DNA of 64,000 nt. Origin: Mycteria americana. Its lineage: Eukaryota; Chordata; Aves; Ciconiiformes; Ciconiidae. The DNA lies in the NCBI RefSeq assembly GCF_035582795.1, contig NC_134367.1, positions 52,049,562 to 52,113,561 on the forward strand, given 5' to 3'. The notes beneath the pieces were generated by a model, which was not told the origin of the DNA, made no database searches, and saw nothing but the letters and a program-made list of their open reading frames with translations. A program made the position numbers and the translations under genes. Positions 12,850-25,500 of the stretch are shown in pieces; the first letter of the stretch is position 1, and every line of letters begins with the position of its first letter.

Positions 12850-13870
12850 GTCTTTAAAGGTGTGGAAGGAAGTTCCATTTATTACAAGTCAGTGTGTTGC
12901 GTCACGGAAAAATAAGATTGTGGGCATTTTTGCTCTTGACAGGAAGCAGCAGAAAGTCCCGGCTTGCTCTCACTAAGCTATAGCAACTGCTGCCATTCGT
13001 CTTTTCAGCATCACGGCCCTGAGTCCGTACCTTTGCTCTCTCAGCTCTCACTCGTGCTTTTTGTGCGTTTTTCTCGAGTTTTCCTGCCCTTGTTTGGTGT
13101 CTCCCCGAGCTGTGGTGCTTCCACTAGAGGTCGGCTGTGACCCACCATCACCCAGGACCTCGCCCAGCCTCCGCAGCTCGGGGGTTTCCTTACCAGCAGG
13201 AAAAGGCTGGGTTTCGCCTTTTCTGTCACCCAAAAGGCAAAACCAACAGAAAATCTCCACCGTGGGTCCAAAAGAGATGCGTAACTGTTAACCGTAAATA
13301 ACATACTGCTTTTAAATACATGGCTCGCCTTCCAACTCATGCCTTGTACAAGAACAGCTGGTACAGCTGGAAAGGACAAAGGTTTGGTTGCATAAACCGG
13401 TCTGTAAGTCTCTCATCAAATTAACATTTGCCTAGGCCAGCTGAACTCACTGGACTATCCGAGATAAGCACAGGCAGACCTGTTTACACAACCAGGCAAT
13501 GATGTAAATTACCTTCATTGTAGGCTGGCAGTGGCTCATTAATTTTTGAACAGGATTTTCAAAGTACATCTTCTAGGCTAATCCCATTCCTACCGAAGCC
13601 AGTGATAATAAATTTGCCATCGACTTTGACCAAAAGACAGTGTTTTTGAAAATCCAGGTCTTCTTTTTGGAGGCTTCAGAGTTAACAGCAGGGAGTTTCA
13701 TTGTGTCTGCTGGAAAGGAAAGAGAACACAGGACCAGAATGTCTCCTTTGTCACTTTATCACTCCATTTATTTATTTTTTGGGGCTGATAATATGCAGCA
13801 TTACTTTGCTATAGGATTTAATATCCGGTTTGGGAAATTTATAACAGTACCATGTCCTTTTATGCTTTAG

Positions 13871-14023
13871 GTTGTCCAAAAATTTAGAAGCATCTTCTGC
13901 AAACAGCAAACAATGAGAATGTTTCCAGTTTATGACGCAAAGGTTTCTCGGTCAGAGAACTGGGGCGTGCTAGTTCCAGCCAGGGCTTTCAGAAAGAGAG
14001 CCAACTGAATCTCTTTTTTAAAG
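13871..14023 (+). pseudogene. CCDC162: CCDC162 exon with premature TGA
   Basis: There are 51 codons from a GCTTTAG acceptor to an AAAG/GTAATT donor, phase 0 at both ends. It reads VVQKFRSIFCKQQTMRMFPV, then SRSENWGV and, near the end, KRAN-stop-ISFLK. Family members have ANWISF here, so TGA 14006-14008 replaces a Trp TGG. The rest of the exon and both splice sites are clean. Confidence 0.8.
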
Positions 14024-14344
14024 GTAATTATGAAGAACTTTCCTTTTTCAGTTGTGTTAGTCCTAACCAGTCTTCAGGATGTACCAAGATACATTTCAGC
14101 AATCAGAGCCTAAAATGTTTCTTTTGACAAATAGAGTGATGATTTTTTTAATAATTCAGGCCTTATCAAACTACTATATTTCTGTATAGTCAAGAGCCCC
14201 TTTTCATGTCTGTTGAAAATAAAAAGTGAATGTATTGCACTTTCTTTACGTTGCCTCCTATACCAATATACCAATATATTGCTTCCTATACCAAAACCAT
14301 GTAGCGATATTCCTAAGTTTTGTGGTTACTTTTTTGTCAACCAG

Positions 14345-14446
14345 ATTAAGCCTAAAGTAGATCCCTGGCAGCAAAAACTTTTGATAAAACTGAAACAATG
14401 AAAAAAAGTGGATAAGCTGATGGACCTTCATTCAAAATTTGTAGAG
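14345..14446 (+). pseudogene. CCDC162: CCDC162 exon with premature TGA
   Basis: There are 34 codons from a CAACCAG acceptor to a GAG/GTAATA donor. It reads IKPKVDPWQQKLLIKLKQ, then stop, then KKVDKLMDLHSKFVE. The family reads PWQQKLLTKLKQ-x-KKVDELL-LHSKF, so the TGA at 14399-14401 sits in the middle of otherwise well-kept sequence. It is the second stop within 400 bases. Confidence 0.8.
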
Positions 14447-17400
14447 GTAATATAAATTAAAGTGATTTAATTTAAAGTGATTTTAATTTATTTATTGGAC
14501 ACTTCCAGGGAAATTGAAATCTCTAGAAAAAGGTTACCTCAGGTTTATGTATCATGCGTATGTTCCTTAATTCATTAAAGACCCATTACTAAGGTGCTAT
14601 AGAGATTTCCCCCCCCCTCCCCCTCTTTCTCAGTTCAGCATTTTCAAAAGGCAGCTTGAACACTTGCACAAATATTCAAAAGCTCTGAAGTTCACCTAAG
14701 TCAGATCAAAATCAGCCCCGGAATTTGTGTCAAAGGAATTGCCCAGAACAGCTTTTTTTTAACGTGACCAAGGTCCAGACCTGTGCTTAAAAGACAAGGA
14801 GAGATGCTCCAATAGTGAGGTACAAGTCTAAAACTTGGTAGGGCACAACGTGCCCCAGGGAGAGGTTACTGAGTGTCTCTATTTTGGTTCTAGCTTCACA
14901 GGTTCTCTTGATTCTGGTGATACATTGCCATTTTTGGCCATTTTGAGGATGCCTTGCAGGACAGCTCTGTCTAGGCTGCCTGCCATCCAGCCTCCTTGGA
15001 GAAATGGCAATGTGCATTCACAGATCAGGCCTGCTTGGCATCTGCAATGAGCCTGAGGCACCCCTAACCCCTTGCATCGTTGTCTTGCAAATGGTGATCA
15101 TCCATGAAGAGTCCTATTCATTTGTCCTAATTGCATTTCTTCACTGAATGTACCCTGCAGGGCTGACTTCCATATGCCCAGTAAGCTCTGCTCATTCCTG
15201 CCTGCTGCAGATGCCTGAAGGAACTGCAGGGTGTGCTAGGCTGGTCAGGTGTACCGGGGTCTTGCCACATTTTTCCAATGACATTTGAGCAGGTCTGGTA
15301 TCCTCATCTCTACAACTGGTATAACAGGAGTTCCCTGCCTCTCAAGGGTGAGGAAAACTAATGTGATTAAGATGGTCAACTGCTGCTATAGGACTGGATC
15401 TGTATAAATACCTCACCCAGTAAAACCGATCTAGCAATCAGAGGATGAGATTACTGCCTCTCATCCCTCGGGTGAGCCTGAAGCACTAGGAACAATAAGG
15501 ACACCTTGTATATAGTTCAGCTCCCAGTTTTACACAGGACCCAGAAAATAAATCCCTTCCCTGAAGCTGTGGAGGAGTCGTGCCCGTGTGTGTGTGCCCT
15601 CTTCTATCAATAATCACATTCCTGCCAAATGGAAAGTCCTTGGTGAGCTGCCTCTTTCTTCCTTTAGTACCCGGGTGGTGGTGGATACACCAGAGCAGCC
15701 AAAGCCATGCCTCCAGCTCATGTGAGGCTATTTCAGCCCTGAAAAGTCACTGGGTTCCCTGGTCTTCTCTCCCCAGTGAACCACCACTGCAGTCCATTGA
15801 AATATCTCTGTCCTCAGGCTTGAAGATCCCCTGCTGTCTAGAAAGGGGGTAGTGGGCTTGTCACAGAGCCCCAAATGATACTGTGTATGTGTTCAAGTCA
15901 TGGGCAAGCCTTGATTTGGGACCCTTGAGGGGGCGGCTGCCTTCCTTAGGGGTGCTAGCTGGAGAGGGGAGGAGGAGGCTTCCCATCTGCATGAGGACTG
16001 TGGATAGCACGGGGCAGAACAGGGTAGAGGGTGTCAAAAAAGCAACCAAAGCAACATGAAGACACCCAGGAACAGGCAGAAGCAGACAGTGCCGGCTCAG
16101 CAGGGTAGAGCCCTCGGTGCTGTAGCCACGGACTGCACGTGGCGACGGTGCCTGCTCTGGTGCCCAGCCGTCTGAGGATTGCTTAGGATCCCATCACCCT
16201 CCTGTACCCTCTTTAGGTGGCTAATTGCTTTGCCTACACCTGAAGCTGACCTCAGTGCAACAGCAACAGGGAGCCTTCATAAGCAGTTTCTGTTGGGCTG
16301 AAGGCAGGAGGATGAGAAGGCTGTGCTGGAGCAAACTATGCTGTGGCTTGGGAAAGGGAAAATGGACGCTTCTGGCTTCCCACCCTGTTCACCTTCCCCA
16401 AGCCTCTTCCCACTGCCTGATTTCTGATTTTGTGTTTCAGTGTCTAACAAGCCTAAAAATAAATATAACTCTCAGGGAACAAAGGTGCTTGGCAGTGGAA
16501 TGCTGGATGGTAACGGTGTTCATTAGAGAAGCAGTAACGGATCAGAAGTTGTTGACTCCCAACCAGTAAGAAAGTGAATGAAGGGAATGTTTGGGAAATG
16601 AATGGAAAAATAATTTCCATAGGGTTTGATATTTAATCTACATTTTCATTAAAGGCTGCTTGCTCCCCTGCCCCCCCCCTTTAATTTTTTTTTCTCCTGT
16701 GTTAAGAAAAGTTCAATTTGTTTTGACTTTTCAGCATCTTTGTTCAAAAGAGATGATAGAGTCCTATAAAACTCCTGGTCTTAATCCCTTTAGAATTCCT
16801 ATCAATGCTTTCCTAGAATTCATATCAACAGAATTTTACTGATGCCATAATTGCTAAAGCATGACCATGTTCTTCAAATTATACTTCTGATACAAGTGGC
16901 AATTAAAAACAAATCCTGCAAGATTAGATGTGGTATTTTTTAAAATTCTACTACTATTAATTTTGTTCAACCTGGTTTTTGGCAGTACTCTGTATATATT
17001 TAGTCTCCCTGGTTCCAATTTAACATTCATATTTACTTTCGTGGGTCTCACAAAGCATTTGAGAGAGAACTCTTTTTAAATCGCAGAGATCAGAAAGTGG
17101 ATGCATAGACTTTGCAGATGAAGTTGGCTTTACAATATTTTAAATAATTGAATGGATTTGATTTTGATGATAGTCTTAGAAAGATTAGCCATTTATGGTC
17201 TTTTTTTTTAAATTTAGGACTAAAATAAGCTTTCTTTTATGATCCCTGTTTTCAGACCTTTTGCCCACGCCAGATATTTCACAAAGAAAACATTCTTTCA
17301 AATCTTGCCACAGCATGTAATTTTTCTGGAAAGCTTGGGCAAAAGCCATCATCACCACTAACAAAAGTAAAAATGGCTTTGCAGCTCACTGAGACAATGA

Positions 17401-20400
17401 AAAAAGATCATTCCCCTTCTTTTTTCCATAGTGGCTTGCTCACTAAATAAGATAAGTTTGCTTTTGGTCAAGAAACATGTAGACCTCCTTAAGGGTGAGG
17501 GGTAACAGGAAAGGAGAGAGGGCATTATCCAGTAGTCCCTCCCCTCCATAAATCTCAGTTAGAAAAAAAAATACTTTTGTATTCTTTCTTATCTGGTGTA
17601 TTCCCTCCATATGCTGGGACAGGCAAGTCCATTTCTACGTGTTCACCTTGGAGAAGGAGCAGCAGACAACTTTCCCAAATAAAGCAGAAGCAGTAACGAA
17701 TGGCGCTGCAGAGGCTCCCTCACTAGATGCTCGGTATTGACCTTGACTCACTGCGGGATGGGGGTGGCATGCTGACTCATTTGCCTTGTGAATCTTTTGT
17801 CTGTATTTGATGTGGTTTGAAACAAGGTCTCCAACATAGACAGGGTGATGGAGGGTCTCCAGGAACACACGGCAGCGGTGTTCGAACCACATCCTGTGCA
17901 GTCAAGTTCTACCACTTCTTCTCGTGCCTCCTGACAGCAGAGCTACGATCATGTCTGGAAGGAAATCTATGCCTGCACTGAGGTCCACCAAGTACTTAGA
18001 AGGGGAAATGATGAAAAATGGTCAATTGGTCAATTAACATGTCCGGCAGGCGTTTGTCAGCTCTGATAGAGCTGCTCTAGATTCTGTTTGGATACCAGCG
18101 TTCCCCTGTTTCAAAATTCAGTCTCCTGCTACTGCTGCTAAGCAGGAGCTGCCCAGCTGCAATGTATGGTTGCATGCCCAACCCGCGTACGCGATGTCCT
18201 CTCCTCCTTGGTGCTCACTAGCTGCTGTGCAGCCACCGGTCCAGTCACAGCACAAGCAGTGTGAGATTGCACCTACCTAAAAATAACATCCATACATGCC
18301 TGTAGCAGGGCTGGGGTGTGGATTTGGCTGCAAGGAATAGAAGCGTGCCCTAGTATTTACTGGAGAGTGTGGTATTAGGGAATGGGTTAGCATGTGTGTA
18401 CGGAGGAGAGGGGAGGAAGGATGGAGGGATGTCTTGGTTGCTGGTTGGTTGTCCAGCAGCTGAGCACCTGTGGACCTGGCAGCAGATGCCCGCTTTGTGC
18501 AGGGGCAGGTGTGAGGGCAAGTTCTTCCTCTTCGGGAAGAAGTGGCATTTGTGGGCATGGCCTCACGGAGATTCAGAAGTTGTGAGAGCAGAAGCTGTGA
18601 GAGGTCTTCAAGTTTTGGGAAGGGGAAAAAAAACCCCCACAAATGGCCTAACTGGCAGTGTAGTGAATAAGAAGTAGGACCTGCCTCTGTGGTATCTGAG
18701 GAATTTGTAGTAACTGTGGCATGCCTTAGGTGGTGAGCTCTGTGACTAATCCTCTGAATGTGAAGGTATCCCTTTGATGCAGACGGACTTTGATTCCCTG
18801 TTTCTTTATTGTCCTTCTGACTCAGAAGTCGTTCACAGCTGCTGCTTTGATGAGTTTAAAAGCATTACGCACGGAACTGTTACATCCCAGAAGTTCCTGT
18901 ATCTACAGCCCAATGCTTCATTTGGCTCATTCTACCTGTGCCCGCCTGCCCGCACCAGTGGGCCCTGGTGGCAAGTTAAGAAAGGTCTGAAAAAGCTCCT
19001 TACTTCGCTGTTGTTTTTTAAAGAGGAAAGGTCTCAGCTACCGGGGCTGGATGCAGCCCCAGTGTTAATGAGAAGGTCTTGCATCCCTGAACTTGGCCAG
19101 GACCAAGCAAGGCAGCAAGTACTACAGGAGCAAGGGAAAGGGAACAGAGGGAGAGAGACAGCATTTAGTCTCTCCCCATTCCTTCTTTCTTGTCGATTAA
19201 TCTGCCCCAAGCCTGATACCAACTCTGCGTTCAAAAATAAACCCGCATTTTTCTGTCAGGAAAAGCTCCCACATGTAAAAACATACAGTTCTTCCTACCT
19301 CAGGCTGATCCTCACCAGGAAATACTTGATTACTTAACGAAAGCTTCAAGAAAAAAAAGCCATTGGGTTGACTCGTGCAAGCTGCATGATGATTAATGAA
19401 AAAAAGAAAGAAAACACGATTGCACTGTACATCTTCTGTCAAGTGCACTGAGTCCACAACTGGATTGGGAAAGAGTGCCTGTTTGGGGGCAGTGCAAGGG
19501 ACATGACTGATCTCAGCAGCATTAGGTTAATTAAAAACCTAATTCTGAAACAGTCTAGTCATGATGGTATAGCAAAGCTAGAATTACATCCTTCACAAAA
19601 AAAAAGCGTTGTCCATGTCTCAGTGTTTTTAAAATAAAAGTTCAGCTGCTACCCTTTTTTCCTCATTTTACTGGCATTTTTCAGACAGCATTGTCTGTAT
19701 CTTTTTAAAGTGGAAATTTTAAGTGGAAATGCTTCATCCCATGCTTAGTCCATATACTTATTGTGATATTTAATAGAGATGTACAATTAATGCTGTTGAT
19801 TCAGGAAAATATATTTTAATTCTATTTGACCTCACATTATTTTAAGTAATAGAGATTGAAGGACCTAGTTTTTCTAGAATTTAAGAAATTAGACCTTTGG
19901 AGTCAACGTGGACAGGATGAGTGAGGATGATCATGCTTAGTAAGGACAGAGAAATCAGTTAACAGGTAATCTATCATTGCAAGGATTATGTGAAGAATTA
20001 ATTGTTTGACAGTTTGACATCAAGATTTGTTTGGCTTGAAGAAATTTTTGGAGACAATACACTCATGTCAACTTGCAAATTTATAGAACAGCCAACGTAG
20101 TCCTCAATTTATCTGTGTCACTTCTGTGGGTAGCTTTGTTAGGGTGTCTCATGGTGAGCAGCATAAATTTGACAAGTACCAATTTGTGAAGATCCATTAA
20201 TAGGATTTTCTCTAATAAGAAAAAAACAATGCCAAAATCAGTGCTATAAAACCCTTAACACACTGAAAAGAATTCCAACTTATGCCATCCAAGTTCAAAT
20301 AAAGTGGTAAAATAAATTGGGATAGAGAAGTGGGTTAAGAGGACAAATTTTTCTTATATATCTGATTTTCTGAGGAAATTAATTGGATAACACCTAGTAA

Positions 20401-21618
20401 ATCACTGTCCATAATGTCCCACAATTAATAAATACTGTGTGACTCATAGTGATCTTCTCATTTACACTGGTACTAATGCCAGTTTAATTTCACTGATGTT
20501 GGTGGAGTAACTCCTGATGCATGTGAGAAGACCTTGATGGAGCTGATAACAAGGCAGGTATAGCTGTTTTCCTGCTTGCTGCTCGTCTGCTACTCTTTGT
20601 ACTACATTGTTGAGAGTGCTGGAAAGAATTAAGAAAAAAAAACCCCAAGTATTGAATTTAATTTTACAGGATGTTAGCTAGAGCATTTAATACATGCTTG
20701 TGCTGGGGGTGTTGTGTATACATCACAGTAAAACTTCTCTACAGCCTAGTCTGATGTTACTTCTTTGTTGCCACACTATGATTTTGCCCCATGCTCAGCC
20801 TATGATCTGCTGGAGCCCAGAAATCAGTTTTTCTTTTATGGTGGGAGGAAAAAGGATGGACTAGGAGGTCAGACATGTCACTAGCCATAGCTGGGTTGAG
20901 GTTTTGATGAAACATGTTCTGAATTTCTTCAGAAAAGCTCCTCACTGACGCTTGCTGCAGTCTTGTCTTTGGAACAGGGATAGCTCTTTCATACAGCCCA
21001 GGGACTTTATAAGGATAAAACACTAAGGACTGGAAAGCAATCAAATATTGTGGAGTTATATGCCATGATAATTTCACTCCTGGCTGGATTATGAATTTCA
21101 TCCAGCATGGCACTTCCTTTCCTTTTCTTTTCCTTTTGTCATGATAAAGCCTATGCATAAAGCCATCAAATAAGAATCATATGCATACTTACCACACCAC
21201 TTTTTAACTATGTGTGTTGGAACTAGGAACTAACTACCAAGGATGATAACACAGTTGTGGCTCACAGTGGGAGGATGTAGGAAATATCAGCTCCGGTGAG
21301 CCTCTGGCATCCTCCAGAAAGAAGAATGGAAGAGGGTAAAAAATTATTTATATGTATATATATGTATGTATATATTTAATAAAACCTGAAAGAAGGAAGA
21401 AAAATTATATCAACCTGCTGTTTCTCTGACAGAAGCAGTAGTGCCATCCTTTTCCATTATTCTATGGTTTCCACAGGTTTCCATGACAGTCAGTCCCATA
21501 GGCAGCAGCAGCCTTCTCGTAGACAGCAGACATAGCAAAACTGTCTACTTTAGAAAGGTTTAGAAATCTCCTTGAGTAGCAAAATAATTACATTTTTCCT
21601 GTCTGGAAGAAGGCATAG
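14447..21618 (+). other. Long intron where CCDC162 exons are expected but not found
   Basis: The flanking exons have incompatible phases (0 and 2), and the family encodes over 100 residues between LHSKF and MLGL, so at least one exon should lie here. I found none that is convincing. GC-richer patches at 15150-16500 and 18270-18660 contain only chance frames, and 20455-20530 resembles an old palindromic MITE-like repeat (weak). Confidence 0.55.
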
Positions 21619-21748
21619 TTGTAGGGGCAGCTTGCAGGTGCTAGGATTAGAAGAGGGCACAGCGACTGCCCACAGGGAGCACGTGGCGAGGAGAGGAGCC
21701 TACTTGTCCCTTCTTTTCTTACATCACCTGAGACTCCGGGAGCTAAAG
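21619..21748 (+). CDS. CCDC162: CCDC162 exon (GAYLSLLFLHHLRLRELK)
   Basis: The exon starts after GGCATAG with one base finishing a codon, then has 43 open codons. It reads LQVLGLEEGT and ends RRGAYLSLLFLHHLRLRELK at an AAAG/GTAAAA donor. The end matches the family MRGAYLSFLYLRHLR-RELK closely. The preceding exon found (14345-14446) ends in phase 0, whereas this one needs two bases, so at least one exon is missing or unrecognisable between them. Confidence 0.76.
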
Positions 21749-21858
21749 GTAAAAAAACTCAACATAAAACCTGCAGAGATCAGAGCTAATTTTTTTTAAG
21801 AGGGGGGGCTGTCATCCGACTGAAAACGCAACTGTGCATTTGCTCCAGTTTGTTTCAG

Positions 21859-22062
21859 CGAGTGTGCCTGGGCATCCTTAACTACTTCAGGTCCGTGGAG
21901 AGAAGCCTGACCCTCAGTACCGCCGGCCTTTCCTTCCAGGCTGGTCGCCTAATTCCCAGTGCAGAAGACACCTCCTGGGTCAGTGCTGCCAAAGGAGGCA
22001 CTGATGGTTTTGGTGGCCTGAGTTCACAGCCGTACATTCACTACACACCAGCTGACTCCAAG
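21859..22062 (+). CDS. CCDC162: CCDC162 exon (NYFRSVERSLTL)
   Basis: There are 68 open codons, phase 0 at both ends, from a TTGTTTCAG acceptor to an AAG/GTGAGG donor. It reads LGILNYFRSVERSLTL, then SWVSAAKGGTDGFGGL and YIHYTPADSK. Each piece matches the family (ILNYFRSVERTLTI, KGG--GLGGL, Y-HYTPAD-K). It lies only 110 bases after the preceding exon and is intact. Confidence 0.82.
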
Positions 22063-22462
22063 GTGAGGTACCACCCAGCCTTTAGTCTTCCAAAATGTGT
22101 GCTTCCACAGGAGTACCTAATCCAGTTCTCTCTTCCATGCAAGCTATGTTGTGATCAATCGCGGAATCATCTGAGGGATTCGGTGTAGCTTGTTCCTCAG
22201 AACCACGTGTCTCGCCTTAACAGACTAAATACCTGTGTCTACCAGCGGTCTGTAGCAAACCTCTGAGAACCTTCAGGCACATAGAAGTATAATGTCAATA
22301 CTGCCTGCCAGATGAACATTTACTTAGACCGGTACTGCTGGCTGTGCTTAAACTAGGACCTTTGTAAGTGTGGGATTATCACACAGAGTAGATGTTCCTG
22401 AGAAATCTGAGACATTTTGCAATTTATGGAAATGCTTGTTTAAGTAACTCCTAATGACTTCT

Positions 22463-22502
22463 TGTCGTGGTTTAACCCCGCAGCTGAAGTTAAACCACGA
22501 CA
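22463..22502 (+). mobile_element. 40-bp palindromic LTR remnant with 5-bp target duplication
   Basis: The 40-bp element begins TGTCGTGGTTTAA and ends TTAAACCACGACA, an exact 13-base inverted repeat. It is flanked by CTTCT on both sides (22458-22462 and 22503-22507). The same TAAACCACGACA end closes the full-length solo LTR at 33839, and the inner CAGCTGAA resembles that LTR's other end read on the opposite strand. It therefore looks like an LTR of the same family with almost all of its interior missing. Strand is nominal. Confidence 0.65.
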
Positions 22503-22507
22503 CTTCT

Positions 22508-25500
22508 AAAATGTACTATTTAGATTTAGGTGGAGTTTAAGACTTATCGTTTTTTAACGTTGGATGAAGGCATGTGGCTGAAGTGATATAATTAGTACAC
22601 TTAGCTTCACAGATTGGAAAAATAATAATTCGAATTAAATTCCTAAGGCTTATCAAACTGGTTTCCCTAACTTTTTTGTAAAATACACTGAACAGAACCA
22701 ATATATCATGCTGACATTAGTGGCTTGATGTGATATAGTGTTTTGTCTTTCGAGCTGTAGAATTTCTTTGCAGCTCTGCTACCAACACTCATCCCAAAGT
22801 TCTCATGTAGAAAGCCTGAAGACACATGATAGTATTTTAATAGGAGTTTTTTTCAACATTTTGAGCTCACATTTTTTTCTCATTTACTGAAAACTTGTTT
22901 TGTTTGTTTTGGTTTTTTTGCTGTAGAAACAGAACGAAACACACAAGCCACTTCAGGGAAGAATTGTGGCTAGAACCAAAAAGGAAGTAGGCTTCCTGTC
23001 CCCATTTGGTGCTTATGTTAAGACTTCAAAATGCCCCCCCAAAAAAAACCCCAAACCAGAAAAAAACTTCATGTCCCTAAACATAAAAAAATCTAAACCT
23101 CTTTGAAAATAAAATGTGTGGGGAGGACATAGAGTTGACGATATTTTTAAGGTATCTTTCATTTTATTTCTAATATGGCCACATTTATCCTAATCAATTA
23201 AAATTACTAAATGAAAAGCTACTTGGAACTAGCAAATTGTGATTTTTCCACTTAAGAAATGTTGATCTGGGTGGTCCAGCATCTTTGAATTTTCAAGTCA
23301 GAAAAAGGAATTTAAAAACTTATGTTTTCCAATGGGAGGGGTCAGTTTTCCAGGAAGCAGGCATTGTGACAAACTCTCCTTCTGAACTCTGCATAATATA
23401 CATTTATTTTCATTCCCTTTTTTTTTTTTTGTCATAGAAGAAATGATGCAAAGATCAATCCAGACCTTCCATCTAAGCACTCTCTGATCTGGAGATTAGC
23501 TGTAAAATACTTCAGAGAGCCCCTAGCAATGAGAGAGACATTATTTCACAGTGGCCTCTCTTTCCCATGGACTAATACATGGATATGGATATATATGCTT
23601 GAACTTCAGCTAAAGCTTAGATAAATATTTACTAATCCTATTACAGTTTAATTGGCAACAAATTTAGAAGCAGGGGCAACAGTATTTCCTTAACAACGGT
23701 TTCTAATGTGGTTTTTTTTTTTTTTAATATACTGCACAGACTGTCTCTCAAGAACTGAAACAATAATACGGCCATTTTACTGGCAAACTAATTGAGACCT
23801 ATCTAACATATTCTCTGGCATGTGCTATAAACCCCAAGCATATGGCATTGTTGTGAAAAGACTTCTAGCATCTAATCTGTGCCCAAAATTGGAGGCATGC
23901 CTGCCTTATGAATCCCTCCACATTGTAAGCTGTGATCCCATGTGATGGCTCAGCACACAATGTACCTGAAACTGAGAATCTGAGGCAGTGTCGGACCCTC
24001 CCTAGCAGACTGCTTGGGATGGAGATCATCAGAGGCGTGAGTTTCAATGACAGAAGGCCCTGCAAAACCATGCATTAGATGAAATTAAAACTCTTTTCTG
24101 TCCCCTGTTGAGATTCAGCTTGGAAGAAAGTAGATAAAATATATGTAGGTGCGTAAGTGTTGCTTTATAACCCAAAAGGGATTTGTTAAGCCCCAGTAAA
24201 CCTGAGCAGAGCTAGAGGAGGAAAGCCAAAACCTGCAGGCAAAAAGCATCGCACATAAATATCCAGTTACTTGATTTGTTGCTATCGACATATAACTGGG
24301 TATTAACATTTTTTATAGGCATAGGTAGTATTTAGAGGGCTTGGGTAGTCTCTTCAAAATATGACTCCCAAAACGAACACAACAGGGAGAAAGTCTTCCT
24401 TTCTTTTTGGTTTTGTTTTGTAAGAACTCTCCAGTTTTGTAGTCATGTGCCCCTTCTGCAGAACGCAGTGGTCTTGACTGAGATTTTTAGGAGTGGGACA
24501 GGGCAGGAATCACCAGAAAAAAATTCAAGAGCTTGAAAGTGGAGATATTTCAATGAATGTTCTCCATAAGGATGTTTAAAAACACAACTAAAACCCCCTT
24601 CTACCTGCTATGGTGAAGTCAGCCCAGTATTTGCTCTGTTATTTACCTAAATCAAGTTGAACTTAATTCTTCTATAAAGGGCTTTGATTTAACCTTTAGC
24701 AAATTCTGCACCCCATCACTAAGAGCGGTGAAACAAATAGTCTGTTCAGAAGAATAAGGAGAGAACAGAGAGTGCAGAACACCGTGTCGAAAGAAGGAAA
24801 GGAATCTGTCCAGGCTGACCCAACATTATGTTCAAATTAGGCGTACATTTTGCAGGGCTGCCTCATTAACTTTATGGTAAAGAATGAATACTGATCCAGC
24901 ATAGATCTGTGAAGCTGGCAAGCTGTTCTTGCCAGTACGTTTAAATTTGACTAAGATTTCCATGACTAAAGCGAATACCTTTTCCTTTCCTCCATCCTTT
25001 CTTTTAATAGAATTTGAGACAACCAGGTGCTAGCAGGTAAAGTTTGGGTATCATTTGGGATCTTGTAAAGGAAGATGTTAGGAGAGCCAGTGAGAGGAGG
25101 AAGTCCCAATACATTTTGGCACTGAAGTGAGAAGAAAGGTGCGTTACATACCAGGAAATAGTGAAAACAAACAGTGGAAAACAAGGCGCTTGTATTTGCT
25201 TGCTAGCTTCTTACAGGAAGAACCGTTTTTAAAGGCTTCTACGGCTATACCCATATACTAAGTGTTTATTTACACTGGCAGATTAACTTCTGTAATTATA
25301 CACCGAGAAATAGATGTATGTAATTCCCTTTGTGGCACTCCTAGTCAAGAAACAGAATATTTTGAAAGCTAACATGGCTTCTGCTGGCTGCAGTACTGGA
25401 TTCTTGCCTGGGGTGTTACCAAGCTAACTAGTGACTCACTGCCAAGGTAGATGATTTTCTTTTAAAGATGCTGATGGTTTTTTTTAGAAAAGTAACGTCA

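Noticed and set aside
12453..12857. A 134-codon frame ending in a lysine run.
   Set aside because: Only 12639-12797 is CCDC162 exon sequence; the rest is intron read-through into the A26 tract.
16439..16530. A possible remnant reading NKPKNKYNSQ after a TTTCAG, reminiscent of a missing CCDC162 exon.
   Set aside because: The phase does not fit the preceding exon and the similarity is only a few residues.
18774..19337. Longest plus-strand frame in the window (about 187 codons).
   Set aside because: It shows no recognisable domain, no splice context and no link to CCDC162 phases; its composition looks like a chance frame in GC-richer intron sequence.
20455..20530. Palindrome-like stretch resembling an old sauropsid MITE (TTTACACTGGTACTAATGCC...GGAGTAACTCCTG).
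   Set aside because: It is too diverged to define ends or a target duplication, so it is mentioned only in the intron entry.
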